Source of the DNA: Chromera velia
Taxonomy: Eukaryota; Sar; Chromeraceae
Assembly: GCA_018398765.1 (NCBI GenBank)
Contig: JAHBMJ010001852.1
Coordinates: forward strand, 1-25,131
Reading direction: 5' to 3'
DNA length: 25,131 nt
Shown here: positions 10,412-19,838 of the stretch, in pieces
How positions within the stretch are numbered: the first letter of the stretch is position 1
Layout of the letters: the number at the start of each line of letters is the position of its first letter
The notes under the pieces: generated by a model
Told to the model about the DNA's origin: nothing
The model's database searches: none
What the model saw: the letters and a program-made list of their open reading frames with translations, nothing else
Position numbers and translations under genes: made by a program

Positions 10412-10417
10412 GCGCGC
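10376..10417. repeat. (CA)n(CG)n microsatellite
   Basis: A CA run of about ten units passes directly into a pure CG run of about ten units. Alternating purine-pyrimidine DNA of this kind can adopt the Z form. Confidence 0.93.
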
Positions 10418-11027
10418 AATCAGCAGAGAAAAAGAGACCAGTGCACTCAATCGATGGATATCTTCTTTGGGTGAAACCTCCACAATTCCCGAGCCAGGGC
10501 AATCGCTGTATAGACGCAGAACGGCACAAAAACAACTCAGTTGGAGTACACAGAAAGAACATAATGACGACCATGCATTCAGAACAATGAGGAGAGAGCC
10601 AAGAAAGTCTGTGTCTTTTCTCAAGCGTCCATCCATGCAGTTTAAAAAAAAAAAAACAAATCGTTCGCCTGACCGAAGCACTGCTTGACGTTGCCGATGC
10701 GCCCCCCCCTCCCCTTGCGCTTTCCGCCGCCCTCTGTGCCCTCGCAATGTCCTGTGCGGAGACGGAAAATCTGGAGACACTCAGGGCTCCTGGAAGAATC
10801 CTCACCCGACTTCTCCCTCGCACCGGACCCCTCAGAGCTGTCAGTCTCGCCTCTGTCTCTCTGTCTCCACTGCTCCCTCTCGAAGAACCTCTTTTCCCTT
10901 CTCTCTCATTCCCACTCTCTCCCTCCCCAAAGAAAGAAGACCCAACAAGAGCGGAATAGGGGAAGGACAGAGAGGGAGACTTGGAGGGACAGGAAGTGAC
11001 CATCGAGACCTTCCTCAGGATCCCCCC

Positions 11028-11210
11028 TGCATGCATGCATGCATGCATTCATTCATTCGTTCGTTCGTTCGTTCATTCATTCATTCGTTCGTTCGTTCAT
11101 TCGTTCGTTTGTTCATTCATTCATTCGTTCGTTCATTCATTCCTTCATTCATTCGTTCGTTCGTTCATTCATTCATTCATTCCTTCGTTCGTTCATTCAT
11201 TCACTCACTC
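11028..11210. repeat. (ATTC)n/(GTTC)n tetranucleotide array
   Basis: ATGC units lead into about 40 TTC-type tetranucleotides in which ATTC and GTTC alternate in runs of two to four. The block pattern suggests a higher-order repeat. Confidence 0.93.
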
Positions 11211-11333
11211 GAACAGAGAACCAGAAAGATGTTGCTCGGTCTGTTTCTTTCAATTTTTCTGGTTCTATTACGAAGGACTCCTTTTGTCCGCAACTCTGGT
11301 TCTGAAACCTTGCTTACAACATCTCTGGGTGAC

Positions 11334-11483
11334 TGTGCCCCTCTGGAAGAACGACTCTCTTTGTGTGCCCCTCTGGAAGAACGACTTTCTTTGTGTGCCC
11401 CTCTGGAAGAACGACTTTCTTTGTGTGCCCCTCTGGAAGAACGACTTTATTTGTGTGCCACTCTGGAAGAACGACTTTCTTTG
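11334..11483. repeat. Five exact-length copies of a 30-bp repeat
   Basis: Units start at 11334, 11364, 11394, 11424 and 11454 and differ at only one or two positions each (consensus begins tgtgcccctctggaagaacg). Thirty bases is a multiple of three, so every open frame becomes a decapeptide repeat on both strands. I found no flanking gene model that includes it. Confidence 0.95.
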
Positions 11484-11935
11484 TGTGGCGTGCATCTGGA
11501 GTTCTCGCTCTAATTCTTCCGAAGCAACTCTGCAGAATGAGAATCCCTGCATGAGTGGATAAAAATCAGTCTGCCTTGAGTGAGGGCTTCTTCTGATCTA
11601 TCTCTTTCCGTCAGTGACCGCATCCAGAAACACAGAGACAGGCAGACAGAGATATAGATGCAGGGACAGACCCGTATCAGCGCTAATCTCTACGACAGAT
11701 GAGGACAACCCGACACAAAGCACCTGCACAGATGAATGAACAGCACAACAATGAGCGCTTTCGAGATCAGTCACGATGAATTCAACCAGGGTCACAGTCA
11801 CGTATATAGATAGATACATGCACACCCACACACACATGCATGCATACTCTGGCAATACACACATATCCATGTAAACACTTCCTTACAAACCACGCGTACA
11901 GCGATTGAGAAAGAAAGGGAGAAGAGGGAGAGGGA

Positions 11936-11939
11936 CACA

Positions 11940-11989
<50 letters not shown>
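11936..11989. repeat. (CA)n(GA)n microsatellite
   Basis: About eleven CA units are followed by about sixteen GA units. The array lies downstream of the modelled WD40 stop codon. Confidence 0.93.
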
Positions 11990-11993
<4 letters not shown>

Positions 11994-12109
11994 TGGGGGG
12001 GCGGCGGATAGAGAGAGAGAGCGACTGACGCTTTGCCTCTGAGTCCAGTGAAGGTCTGTTGGAATGAACGGAACTAGAGTCGGATAGTACTTCAAAGTGA
12101 TTGCCTCCT

Positions 12110-12361
12110 CTATCCGAGGTTTGGGAGGAGGCCCCGTCCGTGCCTGTCCCTGTGCCTGCCTCTGCTGCACACTGAGTGCCCCCCCCCCCCTTCCTCCTCC
12201 CCCTGCAGCATTGTTTTCGGTCCGTGTTTGAGAGAGAGGAACCGCGAGAGTGGGTTTGGGTCTCTCTCCCGCGAGGGCTGCGGCCTTCTGATTGACTTTG
12301 TGCGAGAGACCAGAAGGGTGGACGCTGGCAATGAAAACGAACCTAGATCTTCCTGCACGCC

Positions 12362-12415
<54 letters not shown>

Positions 12416-12886
12416 CACTCACACTCACTCACTCATTCACCCATTCAGTAGTCCAATCTCTTAGTTGTTGACCCGATCATTGATTCTTTCGGTCAGCCAA
12501 TCAATGCTTTTCAAACGATTCCAAAAGCGGACCGGAGAAGGAAGGAAGCAAGGAAGGAAGGAAGAGGCCAGAGAAACTCGCGTACCGCCAGCGAGTGAGC
12601 ACTGAATAGAGAGTCCAGACTTTCCATTCGCTTCTCCCGTTTCGCTCTCTGTTCCCTCCACCCGACCGTGGTACCTCTCTTCCCCCCCCGTCCCGTGCCT
12701 CCGACCGCTGAAATTGATGGATGGCACACAGGAGCGGTCCCAAGCCAAGCGAGTGAGTGTTCATGAATGAATGAACCGACAAAACCAGAACAACCAACAG
12801 AACCACCTGATGCGCCCTGCACCTCTCTCTCTCTCTCTCTCTCTCTGTTTCTCTCTCTCTGTTTCTCTTTCTATCTCTCTCTCTCT

Positions 12887-12936
<50 letters not shown>

Positions 12937-15183
12937 TGTGTCTGCCGAACCAACCTGCGACTGCAATCAGGAGTCCTGTTGAATCTGCCGCGACTGCCGT
13001 GAGGCCCTGGTACTTTGTTCCGTGCTCCCCCGGGAGTCTGGAGGGATCAGTCAGGTAGGCGTTGGAGTTCAACGAGGGGGTCCACGTGGCGAGGGGCAGG
13101 ATCGACAACTGGGGGGCGAGGGGTGAACCGGGGGGGGGGCGCGATTCGCGAACGACTGCAGCCGCAGAAACAGGCAACTCGGGTGGGGAGTTGGATTAAT
13201 TGTCTCCCTTTGTTTGCTCAATCGATCGTTTCCTACAAATGACTGCAGGCAGACCTCCGCTGAAACATCCTTCTATAGACTTACTTCTATCCATGCAATT
13301 CCCAACTCTGCCGCGTGGATCTGACAAGTTATATGGAAACCAGACCCCGCACCCCGAATACGGACAGGTGTGGGGTCGTCCCGCATGCGGATGCGCATCT
13401 GCGGCAGACGAGACAGCTCCCAGACACGACGGAAACCGAGAAGACCGCTCATCATGCGCAGTCTCGTAGATACTGAATCCGAAAGTTTCCCCGAGAGGAC
13501 CAATCAGGAGTGAGAAGAGTCGAGACCAAAGAAGGGAAATACCAGAGAGATAGGAAGAGAGAGAGGGGGGGGGGGGAAATGGGGAGACAGGCAGGGAGAC
13601 AGGGAGAGAGACAGAAAGCCAGACGAACAGACGAGAGCAGCTTACTGACTGCAAATGCGCACAGTCGCGTCAAGAGACGCCGAAACGATCAGACAGGTCT
13701 TCAAAAACACCCCTTGACCGTGACCCTGGCCGTGCCCTCCTGCCTCTGCCCCCCCCTCTCCCTCCCCCCTCCCTTTTCCAGCATTCAAACAAAGGGCAGC
13801 GCCAGTATCCGGAAGGAGCACCAGGCTCTGCATGGGCAGTAAATAAGTTGAAGGATGCATGGAGACGGATGCATGGACACACGCATTTGTTTACATACAA
13901 AATGCAGGCAGGGAGGCAGCGTACGGAAATTCAGACAGGCATGCATGCTTTCACACGCACAAAGTCACATTCCTGCCAGCAAATGAATAAAAACGGCCAG
14001 ACCTGTACAGATCCTGCGTGCACAGTGAGGGGAGGGGACCTGACAAACTCTTCCTCCTCATCGTCTTCATTCTCTTCGACGTCCCTCATGGCGTGATCAT
14101 CTGAGGAGAATTTGCAGAGAAAAGAAAACACAGGTGTGCCAAGGATTTGAACCGCACTGATGCAAACAGCCAGAAGGAAGGTGAGGAGGCGATTACCAGG
14201 GGGCTCTCTCTCTCTCTCTCTCTGTGCATGAACAGCACAGCGCCACCACCGGGACGACGTCATCAGTCGGAAATATCAATTTTGAATGAATGAATACGAA
14301 GAAGACATCGCTAAAGAGACGCCCAGTTAGGCAGGAAGGAAAGTAAATTGCAGACAAAAAGATAGACAAGCCTAGAGACAAAAAGACCACCAGGACGGAT
14401 AAATCTACCGTTTCCCCTCTCTGCCTCCACTAAGCAGGAAAGAAACAGAAGGGCTCACACCTCAGAATGCAAACAGCTTCCCACCCCTCCTCCCTACAGC
14501 CAGGTCGACCGACCGACCGACCCAAGTTGCCTCTTGTCCTCTCCCGAAAGAGACGCCAACACCTCAACGAGCCGTCTCCACATCCAGCCACCAACACAGA
14601 AGACTGCAGATTCAATATTCAATTCAAAGCCAGTGCGAATAGAACAACATTTTGCAGAGAACAGAGGACTGCAGGCAGAGGGGCAATTTGATTTGAGGAA
14701 AGGAAGGTCGAGTGAAACAAGGGCAGATGGAAAAAGGAGAGAAGACACACGCAGGTTTTTTCCTTCCATGCGCACGATGAGACTCTCTCCATCTCCTCTT
14801 GTCCCCCCATGCGCCAAGGAAGAAGAGAAAAAACGTCGCACAAACCGTAAGAAAGTCGTGCAGCCACGTCAGAGGAACAAGAAAACACAGCTTCTGCTGC
14901 TCCACTCGGGCTTCATTTCACTCACACAGTTAATGCATTGTACCATCTTTTGTTCCCGTCTGTATGCGGACGGCCTGCCAAGAAGTACGACGGTGTACAT
15001 ACGCACATACATACAGGCAGGAGCACCCACACAGCTCTAGGGAAGAAAGACAGAAGGAGGGAAGACAGCTATACCCCGGCCTTCTCTCTGAGGCCCCCCC
15101 CCTCACCCACTGACTAACCGCTTGATCGAAGGCGAGTGCGTTAAAGGCAGGTCTCTCGGATTCTTTCTGAGTGACAGAAAGCG

Positions 15184-15218
<35 letters not shown>

Positions 15219-15219
15219 G

Positions 15220-15262
<43 letters not shown>

Positions 15263-15751
15263 CGAGAGAGAGAAGCAGACAGGAGGACCTCTTTCTAGAT
15301 AGTGAACCAGGTCGGCGTGAGGGCAGGCAGTCACGGGGAGAGATGAAGAGACTCTCAATTTCACGACCCAGGTTCCGAGAGAGTACAAAAAAGAGGCAAG
15401 AAAGAGATATCGATATAAGCAGAGGACAGCTAAAGAAAAGAAAACAAGCGGCAGTTGTCCCAGCAAAGCCATTTCTTCGTGAGTGATTTATCTCATCCAG
15501 ACGGACAAGCGCACGGAACAACAAACAAAATGGAAGACAAAGACACGAAAGAATGAAAGGAAAAGGCGGCAACGAAAAGAAAGAAAAGGTAAGAAGGACT
15601 GACAAAGAGGTCCACTGCCGGATCTTCTCCAGTTCCCCTCTTCCTCCTCCGCTCTCTCCCCTTGTCTCTCACCAGCGTTTCACCTTCGCCCACTGCATTC
15701 ATGAAGCAGACACAGAAGGGATGACCCTCTGGCCGTTCTATGAGTCTCTCA

Positions 15752-15793
<42 letters not shown>

Positions 15794-15804
15794 CAGACAT
15801 GCAG

Positions 15805-15864
<60 letters not shown>

Positions 15865-17795
15865 GCAGACATGCAGACACACGCAGACACACACACACAC
15901 ACACACACGCAGACATGCACACACACACACACACACAACAGATTTCCCAGAAAGCACAAAGGAGGCAGATGAGGCAAACGACGGAAAGATTCAAGGAAGG
16001 AAGGAAGGAAGGAAGGAAGGAAGAAGCAATAAGAGAGAAACAAAAACACAACAAATGCCGGGACGAAAAATGTCCCCCTTCGGTTCCGTTCCTCCCTCCC
16101 TCCGTGCCTCTCACACTATTCATTCTCCTCTCTCTCTCCCTCCCTCTTTCTTTCCTTCTCTCGCTCTCTCCCTCCCTCCCTCCCTCTTTCTTTCCTTCTC
16201 TCTCTCTCTCTCCCTCCCTCCCTCCCTCCCTCTTTCTTTCCTTCTCTCTCCATGTTTATTTGTTTATTTGGTTGTGTCCCCGTTCCCCCCACATGCAGCC
16301 TTCCGGGAAGACCTGGAAGTTTGGAGGCGGTTGGACTGCTCCAGTTCCACAGAACAAGACGGTCAACGAATCCACTGCACACAAGAATATGGTATGGAGA
16401 TCATTGAAATTGATCATCGTTCGCACGAATCAGGATGCTAGCCATGCCCTAAAAGAAAGCACGTGAGAAGAGACACAGGCAGCACCCACACCTACAAAGA
16501 CAGACGGGCCCGCATCGGGTCTCCTTTGTGCGTCCCTTCAGCGTCACCTTTTTACTTCATGCATTCAGTTTCTCATTTTGTGGCTCAGTTCCCCCCCTCT
16601 CTTTGTCTTTCCATTGCAGGAAAAACAGGACTTGCCCGACTACGAATGGTAACGCACCTGGAGGTGTGCATGAATGAGTGTGTGACTTCCTGCTGAAGTC
16701 ACTGGGGGGTGGAGGGTGCGTGAGTCAAAGAGAAAAAAATTCCGCGCGTGAGAGTGATGTGTAGAATGTGTATAGAATGTGTGTGCAAAGTGCGGATGCC
16801 CCATGAATGTTGGAGGGAAAACGGGGGCTGCCCGATTGGCCCCTTCAGGGACCTTCCTTTCTTGCCTTCTGCCTTCCTCTTTTTTTTTTTTTTTGCCCTT
16901 TTTTGGGCATTCTTTCGTCCGTTCGTTTTGCCTTTCATCCCTTCACCGTCTTTCTCCAAGCCTATGAATTTGTGTCAGTCTGGCTGTCTTGATGCGTTCC
17001 CCAACCAGCAGCGAGTAAGAACTTAGAAAAGTCGTGTATTGCTGATTTCTCTGTGTTCAGTTCGTTTCTCTTACTTTCTTCTCACTGTGTCGGCACGCGG
17101 GCCCTCTCAGAATCGATTCTACTCACACTGCGAGATGCACTTGTGCGTGTGGGCGCGCGCCTCCCGTCTTTCCCTGGTCCCCTCGAGACGACGCCAGAGT
17201 CCGGCAAAAGCAGAGCGAAGTGCCGGAGTAAGAGGCTCCCAGGAAGAACTTGAAGGACGGCGGTGTACTCTCACAACTAGATAGAAGAAGACAAGGGAGT
17301 GCAGCACAAATAAGGACGATTGAAGAATAATCATGTGACCGCACAGCGCTCGGAAGTGAGGTAAGAGTTTTGACAGCTATGTCGAGACGGGAAAAGAACG
17401 CAGGAAAAAACGAGACGGGAGAGAGAAGAGATGCACAAGAAAAGGAAAGATGCTACACGAACCTGCACATGACTGATAACACCTACACAGGAAAAAAGCA
17501 GTGACACCTTCAGGCAGTGACACCTTTAGGGAAACGCATTTATTGATACTCAGCCGTTTTCTCGGAAAAGTCTTCTGACCTCCTGGGCTGTCAGAGCAAG
17601 GATCGACCGACCGGCAGACCTGTGTTTCTTTGCAAGCGCCTCTGCCACTCTACTCTTGACCTCCCACCCGTAGAGGCAGCCGTCCGATGCAACAGCCACC
17701 ACAAATAAGCCGTCGGGGGACACGGCCGTGTTCATGACTGTCAACGGTCCATTAGACTTCGGTTGGGAGGAGACGGCAGACGCCACGAAACTCAT
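12110..17795 (-). CDS. WD40-repeat protein, eleven exons, partner unknown
   Basis: Modelled exons on the minus strand: 17795-17620, 17276-17127, 16374-16313, 15728-15673, 14603-14522, 14100-14003, 13827-13650, 13472-13285, 13024-12955, 12707-12586, 12352-12110. They total 474 codons plus TAG, and every junction keeps phase at GT..AG sites. WD40 signatures recur: SPDGLFVVAVASDGCLYGWE (about 26-45), GFVDRLVLWNW (110-120), SVLVAGCGDGSLRCWRL (150-166), HAGSVQ spliced to KTCLIVSASLDATVRI (203-266), LTAVAADSTGLLIAVAG (about 338-354) and LFSAHSLA (387-394). Blade number is about six or seven, one propeller. An acidic run (ENEDDEEEE) and a Gly/Glu/His-rich insert lie in loops. The order of blades faintly recalls WDR53, but I cannot name the orthologue. 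The ATG at 17795 is the first Met in an open frame. The 3' end is least certain: the protein could stop earlier, just after exon 7, or continue below 12110. Confidence 0.7.
12363..12425 (-). repeat. (GT)n tract at the acceptor of WD40 exon 11
   Basis: Read on the coding (minus) strand this is a (GT)n run that ends nine bases before the exon 11 acceptor (gcgtgcag, exon start 12352). The plus strand reads (CA)n. Confidence 0.92.
12822..12940. repeat. (CT)n followed by (GT)n in WD40 intron 9
   Basis: A long imperfect CT array with TGTTT interruptions ends in about ten GT units. It sits just inside the donor side of the intron between exons 9 and 10 of the minus-strand gene. Confidence 0.92.
15187..15261. 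repeat. (CA)n with GCAC interruption
   Basis: Two CA runs flank a short CGCACGCACG block. It is intronic in the minus-strand WD40 gene (between exons 4 and 5). Confidence 0.93.
15750..15939 (-). repeat. Compound CA/GA repeat before WD40 exon 4
   Basis: CA runs, a (GA)n run and several copies of acgcagacatgcagacac alternate. On the coding strand the array reads GT/CT-rich and ends about 20 bases before the acceptor of the 56-nt exon 4 (exon start 15728). Confidence 0.93.
15994..16250. repeat. GGAA and CCCT/CTTT tetranucleotide tracts in WD40 intron 3
   Basis: A GGAA run (15994-16023) is followed after about 70 bp by a pyrimidine-only stretch (16091-16250) with three repeats of a ctccctccctctttctttcc-like unit. 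On the coding strand the latter is purine-rich, directly after the exon 3 donor region. Confidence 0.88.
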
Positions 17796-18297
17796 TTTGC
17801 AAAAATGATCCGAGTGGTGCCCTAACAATTTATCTGTCCAGCCCCCTCGTCTTCCTTTCTCGTGCTTTTTGCTTCCCAGGCAGGTGAAATTGTCATCAAT
17901 TGTGAAGCCAAGTCGTTCACGCGCCTGTCTGGATTCTGGAATGCGGTTGATTCATTTCTGACATGCAAGTCTCCTATAAGTCTCCTTCAAGCGGCGAGAG
18001 GGCGCCGCGGGATGCGAGCCCACAGACGCGCAAAGCGCGGCGCGATGGCCGGACCCCCATATAGCTGCATGGCCGCCGGCCGGCCGGCAGTAAGCTTGTG
18101 CTGAGTCACAGCTCTCCACAGTAGAGGCTACTAGTACACCGGGGTGCCCAGAGGTACCCAGAGGCGGAAGCTAGATCATACTAGATCATTGATCGACTTG
18201 TTATAAGAAAATAATAGAAAGTAATTGATCCACTAAGAGTAATTAACAGTTGGCATGCAGGTTTAGGGTTTTGGTCTCGAATAGTCTCGAACACAAT
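17796..18297. other. Upstream region between the WD40 start codon and the retroelement
   Basis: About 500 bp presumably carrying the WD40 promoter and 5' UTR. It contains a GC-rich, hairpin-prone part (17995-18095, with gccggccggccggc) and an AT-richer left flank of the retroelement. A single telomere-repeat-like motif, minus-strand AAACCCTAAA, lies at about 18262-18272. On the plus strand a good acceptor-like site at 17878-17879 precedes an open stretch that I do not accept as a gene. Confidence 0.45.
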
Positions 18298-18302
18298 GTA
18301 AT
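18298..18302. repeat. Target-site duplication, left copy (gtaat)
   Basis: The five bases gtaat directly abut the left LTR and are repeated exactly at 24715-24719 next to the right LTR. Five bp is the usual Ty3/gypsy duplication length. Confidence 0.88.
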
Positions 18303-18563
18303 TATAGGATTGCTAAAGGATAACTAAGGAGGATTTCTGGAGCCATTCATAGAACGCACAAAAGAACTAATCGTTCAGTTCTTCTTCTAAACATTGTTGT
18401 TTCTCCATGAAACACAACAACACCGGTGTCAGTTTGTGAAAAGACGTATGCAGTAAAACTATGCAGACTGAGGCAGGCCGGCAGACTAAGCGCGTGCGTC
18501 AAACACGCGGCGGCGTGACAATCAGGCGATAACACATTGGCGGCGCCAGACATCAGTACTACA
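18303..18563 (-). repeat. 3' LTR (261 bp)
   Basis: It aligns along its whole length with 24437-24714. I count about 20 substitutions and two indels by eye, the longer copy carrying about 17 extra bases. In element orientation it starts TGTAGTACTGATG and ends CTATA. It lies about 510 bp upstream of the WD40 start codon, on the same strand. Confidence 0.93.
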
Positions 18564-19247
18564 ATATGCCTACCCCTCTCAGACGTGTGTCCCCATATAT
18601 AGTCAAACCTGAACGGACACACTTTTATCAAATGCAGCTGGACAAGACATTTGTTCACTGACAGCCAGACACACGAGACTGCAGTGAATCAATCGATCTC
18701 AATCGACCCGTAAACGACCCATCACATAAACATCCCTCAACATGTTGGTATGCTACGGCTAATAACATGAGCAGGCATCGGCTTGCATGAACCCCTTCAT
18801 GCAGCCGATCATGGAAGAACACTCATTCAGACTGGATGTTCCACATTCAGTCACCAGACAAGTAACTCCGTGCATTAAACGGTACAAGAAAAATAGATCG
18901 ATAAAAGAAGAAAACAGAATACATGTATGCACATGCGAAAGGCATTGAGAAGGAAAACTGAATGTAGGAAAGAAGAAGGCAACAAAAAGCATACAAAAGA
19001 GAAAGAAAAGATAGGGAAAAAAACAGAGAAAGATGCAGAGACGATGACAGAGAGAAAAGACGTCGTTATAAGACAGAGAGAAGAAAACTGCATCATTCAT
19101 TCATTCATTCATACATTTATTCATTCATCCATTCATTCTCACTTCCTCCGTCCTTCCCGTGACCTCTCAGGAGTAGAATGAGAGTGAGAGAAAGTCATGC
19201 ACAAACATTTATTTATATGCATTCATTCCCTTTGATTCTTAGTCCCC
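18564..19247 (-). other. Non-coding 3' segment of the element
   Basis: About 680 bp separate the chromodomain stop from the 3' LTR. There is no domain, only a polypyrimidine-rich stretch on the coding strand (18930-19090) and an ATTC/TTCA-type microsatellite at 19095-19139. The length may reflect later insertion or expansion. Confidence 0.6.
18568..18580 (-). promoter_or_regulatory. Polypurine tract of the element
   Basis: On the minus strand GAGAGGGGTAGG lies a few bases upstream of the 3' LTR start (TGTAGT). This is the position from which plus-strand synthesis of an LTR element is primed. Confidence 0.6.
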
Positions 19248-19835
19248 TCACTTCTTTCCCCCTCTCCCTCCGAGAGGCCTTCCAGGCCACGCCAAAAAGT
19301 CTCTGATTTTTGAACGAGCATTCAGAAGATTCTTTGATGGCTCCCACGTAGTATTTTCTCCTGAATCCCCTTTCCAGTGTACCAAATATTCCACACTACG
19401 ACCGATCTTCCTCTTGTTGAGGACTGTCAGACTCTCTACTTCATACTCAGAGTCTTCTTCAGCCAAGTGTAGAAGGCGCACCGACAGAAGATTCTTTTCA
19501 GACTGTCTTTTTTGCACTCAATATCTCAGAGTCTTCAATCAGACCATGTGGAGAACTGGATGTCTTCTGACCCCCTCAGGAAACACCAGTTCGTATACGA
19601 CCTTTCCGACCTGTCGGTCTACTTCAAATGGCCCGTACCACAGATATGTAAGTTTCTTTCTAAATCGATCTCCCTCCGGTGTCTTTACTCTGGCAAAGAA
19701 GTTCCTGTGGACTATAACCCAATCCGCAGGCTTGAATTCTTCTTCTCTTCTCTGGTTGTAGTAATGTGTTGCTTTCTCCTTCGCTCTCTCCAATCGGTCT
19801 TTTACCTCCTGAACGATATCCACTCTCTCTTTCAA
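19248..19835 (-). pseudogene. Integrase C-terminal GPY/F module and chromodomain
   Basis: The upstream part (19835-19539) has YGPFEVDRQVGKVVYEL, the GPY/F module that follows the integrase core, and ends HPVLHM. After an in-frame TGA and another stop, 19517-19248 encodes a chromodomain (YEVESLTVLNKRK, VEYLVHWKG and TTWEP). Chromodomains of this kind direct integration toward particular chromatin marks in chromoviruses. The module pair is a close match to family expectations; the stop codons show decay. Confidence 0.88.
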
Positions 19836-19838
19836 GTC

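Larger units (their letters stand above)
9853..12109. other. Repeat-rich region downstream of the WD40 gene, coding status unresolved
   Basis: Both strands show long open frames (for example plus 9853-10590, minus 11048-10092). Much of this openness comes from Pro/Ser-rich or Gly/Glu-rich composition and from simple repeats. One minus-strand stretch (10373-10231) looks exon-like and is listed separately. The 10690-10960 part has possible donors, such as gtgagg on the minus strand, but no chain of exons in phase could be built. Confidence 0.4.

Noticed and set aside
9853-10590. 246-codon plus-strand open frame rich in Pro, Ser and Thr
   Set aside because: Ends in repeat translation (THTHTRARA), has no domain, and overlaps an exon-like minus-strand stretch. 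Kept only as part of an unresolved region.
11031-11562. Plus-strand frame rich in HSF repeats followed by decapeptide repeats
   Set aside because: Composed of the ATTC/GTTC array plus the 30-bp repeat; no conserved part, no splice context.
15493-16123. Cys/Val or His/Thr-rich open frames (CVCVCV, THTHTH)
   Set aside because: Direct translations of CA/GT microsatellites with no domain at either end.
17862-18104. Plus-strand open stretch AGEIVINCEAKSF after a strong acceptor-like site
   Set aside because: No upstream exon could be joined with certainty and no family recognised; it lies antisense to the WD40 5' region. Mentioned only as part of a possible antisense chain.
18262-18272. Interstitial telomere
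   Set aside because: Only one TTTAGGG-type unit is present, not an array.
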